Shown here: positions 1 through 11,639 of the stretch, one piece after another
How positions within the stretch are numbered: the stretch's first letter is position 1
Layout: each line of letters opens with the position of its first letter
NCBI GenBank assembly: GCA_905147135.1
Contig: LR990043.1
Span: 6,979,057-7,043,056, forward strand
Direction: 5' to 3'
Source of the DNA: Blastobasis lacticolella
Lineage: Eukaryota; Arthropoda; Insecta; Lepidoptera; Blastobasidae
DNA: 64,000 nucleotides
Program-made: the position numbers and the translations under genes
Notes under the pieces: generated by a model
Databases searched by the model: none
What the model was told of the DNA's origin: nothing
What the model saw: the letters and a program-made list of their open reading frames with translations, nothing else

Positions 1-130
1 CCTACCCACGCTGCGTCTTCCGGTACGTGGTCGCCACTCGAGAATTTTACTGTCCCATCGGCTATCTATTCTGCGAGATATATGCCCTATCTACAGCCAC
101 TTCTATATGCAATCCTTCGGGCTATGTCGC
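1..130 (-). pseudogene. Decayed LINE ORF2 C-terminal fragment
   Basis: On the minus strand one frame reads KILEWRPRTGRRSVGR, running to the window edge, preceded by a stop-containing DIARRIA stretch. This resembles the region after the reverse transcriptase domain in insect non-LTR retrotransposons (W-AGHIAR...EWRPR-G-R). In-frame stops show it is dead. Confidence 0.75.
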
Positions 131-179
131 TTTTTATATATAGAAAACCGACTGGGTGTCGTAAAAGGCCTAATCTAAC

Positions 180-345
180 ATCTTAGACCATAAAATGGGC
201 AGCAACGTTTTCTGATATATGTTTTGGATACTAGGATCCCCAACCCGCCTGCCAAGCTTGGAGATTATGGCAAAACCCTCCACGGACGTGGAGAAGGCTA
301 AAGTCCAGCATTTGATTGTTACTGGCTGTTGATGTGAAATGATGA
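180..345 (+). repeat. Interspersed repeat, family G
   Basis: Matches 3621-3765 along its length (AAAATGGGCAGCA, CGTTTTCT, CCCGCCTGCCAAGC, GGAGATTATGGCAA, and an end near CTGGCTGTTGATG). Class unknown; probably a retroelement 3' region. Confidence 0.6.
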
Positions 346-1621
346 CGCGTCCTCCTCAGTGGGCATGTGATAGTTCCAAAAATTACTTCCTAATTACAAA
401 GACAACCACTTCATTTTAATTTATTGCACACCACATAAGGGACAGGTTCAGGACAGTTCCAAGCTAAAGCTTCTAATACCTACCAGTATGACTAAGACGC
501 TCTAGCAGTCCAAATAGCTGAAGGGCTCTCAACAAACCAAACAGCACTTGGTTATAAAACCCACTTGGCGAAACCCTCAGTCTTCAACCTTAGAATGCAA
601 AGGAATAACACGCATGCGCAAACAATACGAGGGCCCTCGAGTAAAAAGGAATCCAATGTCGCTATGGGACGCTTCGTTTGACTCTTGGATATGTGGTGGA
701 GCCTTACGGATAGTACTTTGTGCCCTTTAGGGGCCAGTGTGAAGCTATTTAGGGAAAGGTTTTGCCGCTAAGTGATTGGGTGACGCAGTATATTATCTAT
801 ACCTAGTAATTATTATAATTCATTTCTGTGGGTACTTATATATATTTCGTTATGGTCTTTTGTTATATATTGCGGTAGACTGAATCCTCGTTACGATGAA
901 ACACACAAACTAAAAATGTGGACCATTTAGCTTTCCTCTTAGATAAATATCGGCTTATGTTCTTCATCTTTAAAGACTTAGGAACGATTTTAAATCAAAC
1001 ATCTCTATACCCATAAGCGATAGAGGCTTACGGCTTACACGAAAAATAACATTTAGGCCATTTCTTTACACATATTATTGCAAGTATTGTTTTTACCTCG
1101 ATATTTCCGTGGTAACAAATCCGATAATATGTGTGGTGAAAGTGCAGTGAAAAACCATGAAAGTCTTAAAACCTCTAACATTTTGACACATTACGCACAT
1201 TAAACTTTATCTCTAGGAACATTACACGATAACTTGAGACCGCAGAATAGTATTAATCCTTAAGTAATAAACATCAAATCGATTACTCGATTTCGTGTGC
1301 GAGACAAAAAAAGCATCACTAAACAGTCAATGAACCGGCGATCACTAAGCTATTTTTACACAGATCACTTGTAATTGATAGACGTGGTCGTACAATGAAA
1401 AGCAATATTTACATCTACATTACTGCGGAACCGAAGAGTTATCGAGTTTTATAATCTCAATTAAAGATGGCTCACTCAACAATAAATATCTAACAAATCA
1501 ATTAAAGTAATGCAAAGAATTCATTCACCTTTAGTGATGGGAAATAGTTAACTATATCGACAAAGCAAAGCAAGCCCGGCATTATCATTAGTTTATGAGT
1601 ATTTTAATGTCTGATTTTTAA
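346..1621. other. No gene seen
   Basis: AT-rich intergenic DNA. The only ORF, 60 codons at 548-730 plus, does not resemble a protein I know. No inverted or tandem repeat stands out. Confidence 0.6.
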
Positions 1622-1816
1622 AATAGTTGTATATTGGCATGCTTGTCTCGGTTGTGCTCTCGCGTACGAGGGCCCGGAGTCTGTCTGGACCATGATCCAT
1701 TAATTACAATGGAGCGACTGCCATCTGACCTCCGTGACCCTGACGCAGTGGGATTCAAACCCGGTACCCCTCGCTTACGAGTCGGATACCCTAACCACTC
1801 GGCTACCAACGCACCT
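1622..1816 (-). repeat. SINE-A copy with internal deletion
   Basis: The tRNA-like head (revcomp GGTTAGGGTATCCGACTCG, GAGGGGTACCGGGTTTGAA) is at the right end and the GCGCGAG/ACCGAGACA tail at the left. About 145 bp of the middle is missing: the tail half (CCTCCGTGACCCTG) jumps directly to the head (CGCAGTGGGATTC). Confidence 0.85.
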
Positions 1817-2850
1817 CAAATAGCACAGAGTAAATTTTGAAAATTAAGAAAATAATCAAATTCGTTTACGCGCAATATTTCCTACTTAGACACTGTGGTA
1901 CAAATCTACTGTTTGTTAATAATTAGAATTTCAAAACTAAACTTAAAAACATCGACATCGGTAACATTCTTAAAAAATAAAGCACAGCACTTTGTTATCG
2001 CACCAGCGATTAAAACATTTTGATTAGCTTTCAACTTACGAGCAATGTCATAATCTTTTAACTCTAACGAAACGGCTTAACCGCCATTGTGGTCTTTATG
2101 CAACCTGTCTTTAAGTCCGGTACCAGTTTTAGAAATTAAATTCCGTACATTAGATGCTTAATATACTAGATAGGCTAACACAAAGAGACGTGATGCCACC
2201 CCGGTCAGGTGACTATGCAGGAATCGACGATAGCGATCTGAGATCTCGATATCGATATGTCTCGCGATACACTCGACATCCCTATTGACGTCGTGGGTTT
2301 GACGAAAAACTTAACGAATTGTGACTTATACACTGACGCGCGTAGAAAGGATATTGGTTGCGGACAATTTAATGGATATACGTCGAACGGAGATGTATGC
2401 ACTATTAATTTAGATAAAGCAATGATTGACATCAGAAATGAAACCAATGTGGCCAGTTTTTTCGTTGTTTGATTTGTAACTTATGAATCTATCGATAGAA
2501 GACGGACGTAAAAAGAGATGAATGACGAACTAATAGAATACCATTTATTTTATTTTACAATATCTAGTTGACGAGTTGAACGTTCCGTATGCCAATTTTG
2601 ACTTAGTCAAAATCAAACTAACCAAAAGATCTACTGAAATGGACATTATTAAAGTCAATAATTGCAAATCATAATTAGTGACTGAAAATAGCAAAGCATA
2701 TAATGGGTGTTTTTAGAGGCGGCGAACTTTAAAATGAAATATAAGAAAAAAAAAGGAATTTAGTATCAGTAAAACTAGCATTATCCGACTGATCATTTTA
2801 TGGCATGTATGTTTGAATATGTAAAATAACATAACGTTATTGTCACGTGC
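1817..2850. other. No gene supported
   Basis: Unique AT-rich DNA. At 2205-2472 frames are open on both strands (80 and 71 codons). Neither resembles a protein I know, and no convincing splice sites flank them. Confidence 0.55.
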
Positions 2851-3192
2851 GTAATAAAGTAATACAATATGTCAATAAGTTGAATGAAAGCCATTGGCCT
2901 ACGACATGAGGATGCTGAAGACCGGACGAACTGGAGAAGAGCAGAAAAGCCAACTATGGCAGAAGCCGGGATTGGCCGCTCGGATGTTGATGACATAGTG
3001 CAACCACAATGTGAAATTGATCGTAAGTAATGTAATACAATAATATGTCAATAAGTCGGATGAGAACCACTGGCCTACTACATAAGGATGCTGAAGACCG
3101 GACGAAGTGCAGAAGCAAAGTGGACCCCGACAGACGTCAGGATTGGCGTCTCTGATAATGATGACATAGTGCAACCACAATGTGAAATTGAT
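2851..3192 (+). repeat. Two-copy tandem duplication, unit about 170 bp
   Basis: Copies 2851-3021 and 3023-3192 share TAATACAAT, GTCAATAAGT, AAGGATGCTGAAGACCGGACGAA, a G-GGATTGGC block and the identical end GATGACATAGTGCAACCACA followed by ATGTGAAATTGAT. The AGGATGCTGAAGACCGG..CAGAAGCCGGGATTGRCCGCTC part matches the LINE tails at 11640 and 56300, so a LINE fragment was duplicated. The copies differ by many substitutions and are old. Confidence 0.85.
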
Positions 3193-3489
3193 TTTATGTG
3201 AACTGCTTTCATGATTGTACCTTCTACAACGCAGAGTTCTTGGAATCTTTCGCTCCCGGATTTTCCATCGCAATATTAGCAATTCAGACACAGTCCGTGA
3301 CTCAATACAGTAAAAAGCTCTTAGTTAACGTGAATCACAGCCGTAATCGATCAGATCTCCCTAATAGTGCGTCGTGGACATTGACGTAAAACGTGTTCCG
3401 AGAAAGAATACTTGAATTTTGTTAACCTTACCTTCGTGTCTGGGAGAAAGTCAAAATGTTGGGGTAGCCGTTGCATTGAATCTATCTAT

Positions 3490-3765
3490 ACCGAGTATAA
3501 AATAATAGGCCGTGTGGTGTCCGGCAGAGTAGAATAGCACCAACCCCTTACACTCGTGGGTGCCATACAAGGCGACTAAAGTTTTCGAGGCAAAAGATCT
3601 AAGCGTCTCCGCTGACTGGAAAATGGGCAGCAGCGTTTTCTATTGTTATATTATAACAATGCGATCTCTAACCCGCCTGCCAAGCGTGGAGATTATGGCA
3701 ATAACCTCCCCTCTCAGGGGAGAGGCCCTGAGTCCTGCAGTGGACTGTTATGGGCTTTGATGAAA
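3490..3765 (+). repeat. Interspersed repeat, family G (longest copy)
   Basis: Contains AATAGCACCAACCCCTTAC, GTGGGTGCCATACAAGGCGACTAA, AATGGGCAGCAGCGTTTTC, CCTGCCAAGCGTGGAGATTA and GTCCTGCAGTGGACTGTTA. Related to 180-345 and, inverted, to 48420-48640. Unclassified. Confidence 0.7.
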
Positions 3766-3880
3766 TAAATCAAAGTCGCTTCGCAACATCTGTTAGTATT
3801 TATGTACGCTGAGATATTTTAAACTACCTAACAGATTTTATTACGGGTTTCAACAATATATAAAGTTATTCAAGCGGAAC
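3766..3880 (+). repeat. Family B fragment
   Basis: Diverged match to family B: CAAAGTCGCTTCG, then TATTTTAAACTACCTAACAG, GGGTTTCAACAATATAT and TTATTCAAG. Confidence 0.6.
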
Positions 3881-6810
3881 TAAACAGCCAGTGGTCTATG
3901 AATCTTTTTATCAATGTCTGTATTAGAACATGTATTTATTTCCATTACTTCTAAGTTTGATACGTGAGTCATGCAGATCTGTTCTGTAAAAAGCTCATTA
4001 ACTTCTGAATCACGATCAGATTGAAACTGTTTTCCCTTCACAATGGCCATTGAGAACCATTGACGCAAAGCTGGTTCCTAGAAGCAGAATTTTTGAAGGA
4101 TTTCTAGAAATTTGTAGGCTGAATTACACGCCTAATGATGATTTATTGATTCAAGGTGCCAATTTGATTATTAAAATGCAACATTAGGTCGAATTAGTTG
4201 CGGCCTTGTAATTCGGCATTTAGTTCTGAGCTGTCGCTTGTGGTTACCGTCAATTGATTCATATTTAATTTATAGCAGTCCTGAGAAAATGCCGAATGAA
4301 TAAGTAACAAACAATATGCCATCAGAAATACAAAAGTAGGTAAGTATACGTAATGACTAGATGCTTTGTGTTGACTGACATAGTATTTCGGTAAATACTG
4401 CCATACAAAGGACATCAACGAGCTATCTTTCAACTGACATTTGTATGACATTAACAAACGAGTACCCTCTCACAAGAGGTAGGGCGTAGCGGGATATCCC
4501 ATTCTAAATAGAGCCTCCCAACGGGGTAAGTACCTCCACCTCACAGACTACCCCAGCCAAACAATATTACATAACAATATTTTTTATTTTTTATTGCCAA
4601 ATCCAAAGCGTTGTTTTTGTTTGTCTGATGTTGAGAAAGCAATAATTGCAAAATTGGAATGATATAAGTATCTGTGGCTCTGTGTATGTGTGGAGATGTC
4701 TGTCTGCGGCATCGTATCTCCCGAACGGATGGACCCATATCGATGCGGTCTTCTTTATATTAAAGGATTTGTCATTAAAATCGGTTTACTAATTTAGAAA
4801 ACATATGAGTTTCTGTAAACTTTTTCGATGGTCATCCGACGACTTTTTCTGTCCTTATCTTTAGGCAGGTCTCATGTCTGATGTTGGCAAAGCAGTAATT
4901 GCATAATAATAACAGTTTTAAGTCCAACAGTCGTGGCCAAGAAACAATCGCTGGCTATTAGTTAAGCTTTAATACCTTCGAGTTGGTGATACGAGCTGAC
5001 CCGGCGTCGTGTAGCATTGTATTTATGCAACTAATTAACTAACTCATTACCCCGAGACTTGGGCTAATAAAATATTATGTTATTAAGAAATTATTATTGT
5101 TTAACGTTTATTACCTGGCTGTTATAACGCTTTTGTCGTGTTCGGGCACGTTGGGATTGTGTGGATGCGGGTTTTTGTGAACTTTTTCATTGAAGAAGCT
5201 TATATTCAGATGATATTGATTGAAATGAAATTTAAATTTTAAAAAACATTTAATATATATACTATAGATTGATATGCATTCTCCGTGACTACGTATGTTT
5301 AGGAGCCCAGAGCGGTAACAAGTAATAACAAATAATAAGTAAATTTATCTTACTTTTAATTTATTGTAATTGGAAGAACCCGGAGTATTTTAAACGTCGG
5401 AACTTTTGTCTGTGGCATGTGTACATGTCATCCATGGTGCAGTGAGTAGCTAAGTAAAATATCTATCTGCAACCACATTTCCTCGTGGATATCATACATG
5501 GCAATCTAATGTTTTAGAAAACTCGCTAGGACATAGGTATTATTGGCATTTTGAATCTAGTACCAAGTTTGGAAACTTCAGTCTTCATGCCTAGGCGGTT
5601 ATGTGCGTGGCGCGTATCGGTGCCCGGTGTCTCGCCGGAGTAAGCCCTCGTACGCGCTGATCGGTCTGCATGCGTCGCCCCCTACCTGGATGAGCTCGCT
5701 TAACTTCCCTTTGTTTTCCGTTAGATTTTTGACTTTTGAAAAGAGATTAATTAACATAATCCTAATTCAATAAATACTTTTTCTTTAAATGAAAGTTAGA
5801 ACCCTGCAGTGGCTCGAACGTTGATTGTGGTGATGGTTGATGGTTTGTTGATACGTTTTCTTTCTACTAAAGTTGAGAACAAGCGACCGGCCCGTCCGAT
5901 GGTATACAGTTGCAATACCAGACAAGCGTTTTGCCGACCCTTACAAACTCTTTTATGCCTAATCGCACTAAACTCTAGGCGACGCTTAAGTTGATTTAAA
6001 ATATTCCTAAATAAAAAGAATTCCACCAACACCGACTCTTAACTTTTTCTCACTGATTTTGTGACTCCTAAATGCTTAGGAATATCTTCAGGCGCCAACT
6101 TAAAAGTCACCTAAGTTGAGTGCAATCGGAAATCAGTCTCAGCCAACTTAGAGCTCCATACACCTTCGTTCGCTAGGAAACGTTCGTTGCTCTGGAGCAC
6201 GTTAAACTAAAGAACGAGGCAGGTTCCCATTAACCTTTCCCTCCGTATAAAGGGAACAATAACTCGTAAACATTTATCACGCGTTGTAAATGAGAATTTT
6301 TCAAGGGGCACTCACTAATTATTTTCACAATCGTGCCAACAAACCGCCCGATTGATTTGAGGCCGCTTTTCACTTTGAAAAGGAGAAAGAGGGACGAGAA
6401 TACGACTATAACGAGCGAGGAAAAGAGACAGAGACGTCCCTAATGGCCATTAGGCTCGAAAATGGTCATTATGTTTATTTTAATTAACATGTGTAAGGTA
6501 AGACGCGGCAAGGATTTGTTTACAGCACTTTATGGGGAAGCGTAGTTTGTTTTTTGGTTCTTGAATGTATGAAAATGTCTAAACATGTTGTAGTGCTGAA
6601 GAACCCAGTGGCCCTAGCACAAGTGTGTCCGCGACAACGCTCGCACCGCGACAGAGCGTTTGTCTCTTTCTCCCAATACTAAGACGAAAGAGATAGCAAA
6701 ACCTATGTCGCGCTTTTTCTCGCTTATCGCGCGCGAGAGCAACTTGTGCTAGGCCTACAGTTTAGGTAAATACGTAGGTATCTATACTTTGTATACAACT
6801 CAATGACATG
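3881..6810. other. Intergenic, no gene seen
   Basis: Mostly unique AT-rich DNA. A family I fragment (about 4680-4800, CTCCCGAACGGATGGAC and TCATTAAAATCGGTT) is shared with 7815-7945. A weak family G-like stretch lies at 5455-5530. ORFs up to 87 codons look like chance. Confidence 0.6.
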
Positions 6811-7585
6811 TGAACAGACAGTCCACCTTGTGGTGGATGGTAAGCGGTAACTGTCGCCCATAACAACTACGATTCATGCATTTACATAATAATCTTGGCG
6901 TTAATGTTCCTCCATGTGCTCTCGCGCACGAGGGGTCCACCTTGACCATGATACAAGTGGAGTGTGGAGCGACTGCCATCTGACTTTCGTGACCCTACTA
7001 CCAGGCCAACCAGACCAGATTGGATCGTGGCTCCAAATTATTTCGCCTGATTGTGCAGGTTTCATCACGATGTTTTCCCTCACCGTTAGAACATCGGTTA
7101 GCATTCAACAATTCAGCAATTAATGTACATAACTCAAAAAAAAATCATTGGTACATGGCCGCAGTGGGATTCGAACCCGGTACCTCTCGCTTACGAGTCG
7201 GATACATTAACCACTCGGCCACCGACGCTCATTCATGAACTTAGGTGTCTTGTAACAAAAATACAGAACAGAATGCGTTGTCACTGTACAAACTAGGATA
7301 ATCCGTCTTGTGCCTGTAATTGCGCTGCCTACATTATCCTTCAAACAATTCCAGCATTGTAGCTTTTCACCAGTGGTAGATCCAAGCCTGAGGAGTCCAC
7401 CTGAAGGGGTACCACTCCCTTATCTATTTCTGCAGCCAAGCAACAATGCTTGTATTCTTGCATTCCAGTTTGAAGGCTGCGATAGCCATCATAATCACAG
7501 GCATGAGCTAGCTTAGATCTCACAGTAAAAATGCAGCTGCAGTTCTGCAGTTTTGTTTGGTGCTAATTGAACGCCCGATGAACAA
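6811..7585 (+). repeat. Family F repeat interrupted by a SINE-A
   Basis: The first part (6811-6893: GTGGATGGTAAGCGGTAACT, CGATTCATGCATT) and second part (7232-7585) flank SINE-A at 6894-7231. The inverted copy at 30680-31050 contains both parts without the SINE, showing the order of insertion. Unclassified repeat. Confidence 0.7.
6894..7231 (-). repeat. SINE-A, near full length
   Basis: Minus-orientation copy. Head: GAGCGTCGGTGGCCGAGTGG with box A GTGGCCGAGTGG, and box B GGTTCGAATCC in CGGGTTCGAATCCCACTGC. Tail: CGCCAAGATTATTATG. ATTCATGCA on the left and ATTCATGAA on the right look like the target-site duplication made inside family F. Confidence 0.88.
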
Positions 7586-7590
7586 AAGGT

Positions 7591-7602
7591 GGGGGGGGGG
7601 GG
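7591..7602. repeat. G12 homopolymer
   Basis: Twelve G in a row between family F and the next repeat. Length may be an assembly artefact. Confidence 0.8.
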
Positions 7603-7604
7603 TT

Positions 7605-7800
7605 ATTATTACTTTACTAGACAGGCATTTGACCTGGTGGCAAGTGACGATGCGGTCGATGATGGAGCATGCCTGTCTAGGAACAGCCTATTCACTTTAG
7701 CCTTGAAGGAATCCAGATTATATTGATCAGGGAACACACTCGCAGGCAACGCATTCCACTCCTTAGCCGTACGCATTATAAAAGTCGAGCCAAAGCGTTG
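7605..7800. repeat. Interspersed repeat, family D
   Basis: Carries GCATTTGACCTGGTGGCAAG, TGCCTGTCTAGGAACAGCC and GCAACGCATTCCACTCC. The wording resembles families C and E (the CATTCCAC block of LINE ORF2 tails), so it is probably another old LINE 3' end in minus orientation. Confidence 0.45.
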
Positions 7801-7814
7801 TTATAAGTGTGTTA

Positions 7815-7945
7815 TAACTTTGCGTGTATCTGTATGTTGTATGGTAGCTCCCGAACGGATGGACTTTTCTATTGAAAGTCTGTTTAATCGACATACTTCT
7901 CAGCTTTGTTTCATTAAAATCGGTTCAGTACTTTAGAAAATATTA
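7815..7945 (+). repeat. Family I repeat fragment
   Basis: Shares CTCCCGAACGGATGGAC, TCATTAAAATCGGTT and TTTAGAAAA with 4680-4800. Unclassified. Confidence 0.55.
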
Positions 7946-9022
7946 GAGTATGTGTTTACTTGGTCGGTACTTTTCTGAAGTTTTTACTGTCGGTCACAAT
8001 TGTTTGTATGAGTCCTAAATGCATGTTATGAGTAACAGTTACCACGTTGCATCAGGTGGGGTACCTACTATTTTGTCACTGAGTATCTGCTGAGTAGTAT
8101 AAAAACTTACCTATTAATTACTTGGAACAAACTCCATCATAACAAGAGAAATAAGCAACTCGCATTGAATTTCGACATCCTTTTTTAAAAGCGACACAAT
8201 GAAAAAAAAGAAGCTTGTACCTACCAGAAATCCGCAATTCGGTGGGAACTCGGGAGCGGCTGCAGATCCTAGGAAACAAAAGATGCATTGGGAATTACTG
8301 GTGGGCCTTTGCCTGATGACAGAAATGAGTCATTCCCAGTCTGAACACATTGCGGTTTCTCTTAATTTGTGTCATTCCCATGGCTGATGGAATCCGATCG
8401 CGCGGGTGTTCCCCACCCACAGCAACGCATTCACACACTATCGGAATGCGAGACATTTCGTCAAATGCAAAACAAGGATTCTTGGATCGGAGATCTCACG
8501 GAAAATATTCTACAAACTATAACATTTAGGTATCGAAATATGAAGTAGGTATACAGGGTGTCACATAATATATGTATGAAGCCGTGAACTGGATGGAGTG
8601 CTAAACATATTAAAACGACAGTTACAAAAATTCCACGTACGACAGAAATAATAAAGTATATGAAGTATCACTAATTCTTATTTATATCTAACTACATATT
8701 ACAATAAAACTAAATGTAACTAACTCATGTTATTTGTTAGTCCTCACGGTGGCAACGCACCAACCAAAATGCATGAATCGTAGATATGATTAATGAAATG
8801 TAATGAGAACATGAGTCTGTGAAACTTTAAATAAATGATATTTTTTATATAACTAGTCACAGCGTAGATTAAAAAAATAAATAAACTTTCGCGTAAATGC
8901 CGCAACTATGTAGTTTCCGTAAGCACGACGTAACCGAAATTTCCGTGGAAAAAGTCGTAGCATAAATAAATACCGATGCTGACGGTGCTAAAAATAAGCC
9001 GAAATAAAAAAAATATTAAGTT
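7946..9022. other. No gene seen
   Basis: Unique AT-rich DNA with a short family F fragment at about 8738-8790 (GTGGCAACGCACC, AATGCATGAATCGTAG). The open frame at 8199-8387 has no recognisable similarity. Confidence 0.55.
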
Positions 9023-9092
9023 GCACTGCCCGGGAATCGAACCCGGGTCGCAAGAATGGGAATCTTGCATGATACCACTACACCAGCAGTGC
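9023..9092 (-). tRNA. tRNA-Gly (anticodon CCC)
   Basis: Read on the minus strand, GCACTGC and GCAGTGC form a perfect 7-bp acceptor stem. The A box is TGGTGTAGTGG and the B box GGTTCGATTCC is a consensus match. The anticodon arm is CAAGA-TTCCCAT-TCTTG, giving anticodon CCC. The T stem is CCGGG/CCCGG. A run of eight T follows within about 20 bp, a good Pol III terminator. Length is 70 nt without CCA. All stems are intact, so this looks functional, unlike the SINE heads elsewhere in the window. It lies alone, between repeats. Confidence 0.93.
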
Positions 9093-9325
9093 TTGCAGAT
9101 TGCTTGTGAAATAGGGCTACGTATTCATATCGTATTGATTGGTCACGGACGGCGCTGCGCGCGCACCCTACCGCCATTTTTACGGAAACAGATACGACTA
9201 TATGTAAAATTAGAACCTAATTCTCTTTACCTTTACCTTTTTTAACCGACTACGTCAGAAAGAAGCCTTGAGTACATTATCAATGTCATCATGTCAGCCG
9301 TTATCTATTTTAGCGTAAATTGTGT

Positions 9326-9615
9326 CGGTATAGTTTCCTCACGATGTTTTCACTCACCGTATGAGAATCGGTTATTTTTGAACTAATGTACAATCGAACC
9401 AACTGAATCGTGATCCACTCTGGGACCTTTTCGTAGTACATATCTATGTGTCCTAATAATTTTCCTTGATATTTTCTGTAAAAAGGTTCTACAGTGGATC
9501 ACGATTTAGTTGATTCAATTGTACTAATCGTAACTCAGAAAAAGGTCATTGGTACATGCCGACTGGGAACCGAATTCGGTACCTGGGTATGTGTCGCTTA
9601 CGAGTCCGACTCGCC
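9326..9615 (-). repeat. SINE-A fragment interrupted by an inverted-repeat element
   Basis: Left part has CACGATGTTTTCACTCACCG. The right part has AACTCAGAAAAAGGTCATTGG, GGTACCTGG and CTTACGAGTCCGACTCG. The copy is split at an AACTAAT site by the element at 9388-9524. The tail half is missing. Confidence 0.75.
9388..9524. mobile_element. 137-bp non-autonomous DNA element (MITE) inside a SINE
   Basis: Ends are imperfect inverted repeats of about 44 bp: GTACAATCGAACCAACTGAA and TCGTGATCCACT on the left pair with AGTGGATCACGA and TTGATTCAATTGTAC on the right. TAAT occurs directly outside both ends (9384-9387, 9525-9528), a probable target-site duplication. No coding capacity. Confidence 0.8.
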
Positions 9616-9655
9616 ATATACTCTTAAATATATAATGATGAATTAATAGTTACTT

Positions 9656-9761
9656 TTGTACAGTCAGCTGCACAGTGAATGGACCCCCTAGCATACACTA
9701 AATGTATGGTAGTTATTTCATAAGGGTGGGGGGTCGGTTCTCTTTGCAGCTGACTGTACAA
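9656..9761. mobile_element. 106-bp inverted-repeat element (MITE-like)
   Basis: Perfect 17-bp ends: TTGTACAGTCAGCTGCA and its complement TGCAGCTGACTGTACAA, then further imperfect pairing (GGACCCCC with GGGGGTC). It could fold into a long hairpin. No clear target-site duplication seen. Confidence 0.75.
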
Positions 9762-10556
9762 GCGTTAGTTTTGTTGTGTACTTGTTTACAAGCCACTTGT
9801 TGAATGAATGACGTCACGATCATAATTCGTCTGTAAATCAACCTAAACGTTTATATTTACCTGAATTAACATTTTAATTCATCCGACCGTCGGACCCAAC
9901 AGCGACAATATCAGGGAACAGGTCAGTAATTTATTTATTTATGCGAATGAAAAAAGAACAAATGAATGAACCCCACCAGGCTTAATTCGAGAATTGATTT
10001 CAAATGATTTTATATTGGATTAATATGATTGCATTGGCAGATTTGAGTTTCGTATATGGACACTTGATTGTAAGACGTAATTTTGAATGGTAAATAAATA
10101 TGGTTTAATATTATTCTGTCTCAGAAAAGGATGAATTTAGTAACTATAATTCTTGATAAAATTTGCATTGATTTCGGACACTATTCGATAAAACGTTATA
10201 CGATTTTATTGAGGCTATTTCAGAGAATTTATCGATCTACCACTTATAGGTAGGTAAGTTATTGAATCGCACTCGTCAGAGTTGTATAGCTGAAGTGCAA
10301 TTATTGAAAAAAAGAACACTTTTGTTTGAGAGAAATAAAGTAAAAACATAATTACTCAAAGTAAGAACGCCAAAATGTTTTTTTGTTATCTCGATATTGT
10401 TTTGTGGTGTTGTAGGTGTTTATAGTTTTGTTTTTTAGATATATAAGATTATTAGTATTTTTGAAATATGCCACAGCAATGTTGTATAGAACAGACTTAC
10501 TTACCTACTCCAAGATATAAGCATCCTAGAGTATGTTTTGTTTACTAGGTATCTAA
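9762..10556. other. No gene seen
   Basis: AT-rich intergenic DNA without recognisable repeats. Confidence 0.6.
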
Positions 10557-10660
10557 GGTTTCCTGGAAGAAATCGCATAATGCGATAAGGACGCCGGTTG
10601 CTTTTTCTTTTTCCTTTGTTTTTGTTATTATTTATGTACAAGCAATAAAGTATTTCCATA
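10557..10660 (+). repeat. Non-LTR retrotransposon 3' tail
   Basis: GGTTTCCTGGAAGAAATCGC, GCGATAAGGACGCCGGTTGC and an AGCAATAAAGTA end. The same tail type appears at 62236 and 62925. 5'-truncated, no coding part left. Confidence 0.7.
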
Positions 10661-11639
10661 CATTAATTCATAAAAACAACTGTAAAGGGTCTACTGAGTA
10701 AGTGAGTACCTGAAACTACCTGTCTATTGGTAGTACAGAGTGTACCTGTCTATTGTTAGGTACAATCGCAACCCACAATCTGTTGCTCACGAAAATTCCC
10801 AAACCACCCACAACAATCCATCCAGCACACGTCACTACTCCTCCAGCAGCCAACGAGGACGTTAACAAAGTCGTCAAACGTTCAAAGTCTCTTTCGATAC
10901 GAGCCAGTCCAGAAATCGGGCCGGACGCCAGCATGTAAACACTCGCATCGGCGCGCGCGCAATAAAAAAGCTGTAAAATTTTGATGTTTCTATTCAACAT
11001 CACCTGTCCTCCTCCCTCGAGGGGGATTTAGTCAGCACCTCTCGCTCGCTCCTCCGGGAATCCTCCAGATTATTATCAATGCACTTTACACAAAGCAGAA
11101 GTTCGGAACTTGCGCTGACGTTTATGTGACTGCGCAGCTAAATCGTGGGTTTACCGCCAGATAAGTGGCCGTCGAACGAGGTGTCAAGTGATAAAATTAA
11201 TAAATGGCGGCTAGCTCATCGCAGGGTGGCAGTAAAACTTTTTTGGGGACGCAACGGACGAGGCTTACGGTTTTTGGAATCGCCGTGGTTTTCTCGGTGG
11301 TAATTAATACCTGTGGACTAAATAAACGGAGTGGGAAGTTTACGAGGTTTTGAAGTTTAAAATTAATAACAGAAGACTTACCTAAGTATGCCGGAACTGT
11401 TAGGACGTGATAAACATGTCGACGTGTAGTCCGACAGCCTTGCTGTAAGAGACATCGCGGATAAGATCGAAGAGCCACGGCTGCGCTGATTTACATAAGC
11501 CCCAGAGATACGTTGGAAATAGGAGTCTAATCAAACCCAAACTTAAAAATTATTTATTGAAATAAGATTAATTAATCTCTTATGATATATCAAAAAGAAA
11601 CTACGAAGAACATAAAAGGATCGGTTAACGAGCTTATCC
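10661..11639. other. No gene supported
   Basis: Contains overlapping ORFs on both strands (10716-11003 minus, 95 codons; 11197-11478 minus, 93 codons) that resemble nothing I know, plus a CTCGCTCGCTCC-rich patch near 11040. Confidence 0.55.

Noticed and set aside
8976..9245. 89-codon ORF over the tRNA-Gly gene
   Set aside because: It crosses the tRNA gene antisense and has no similarity to a protein.
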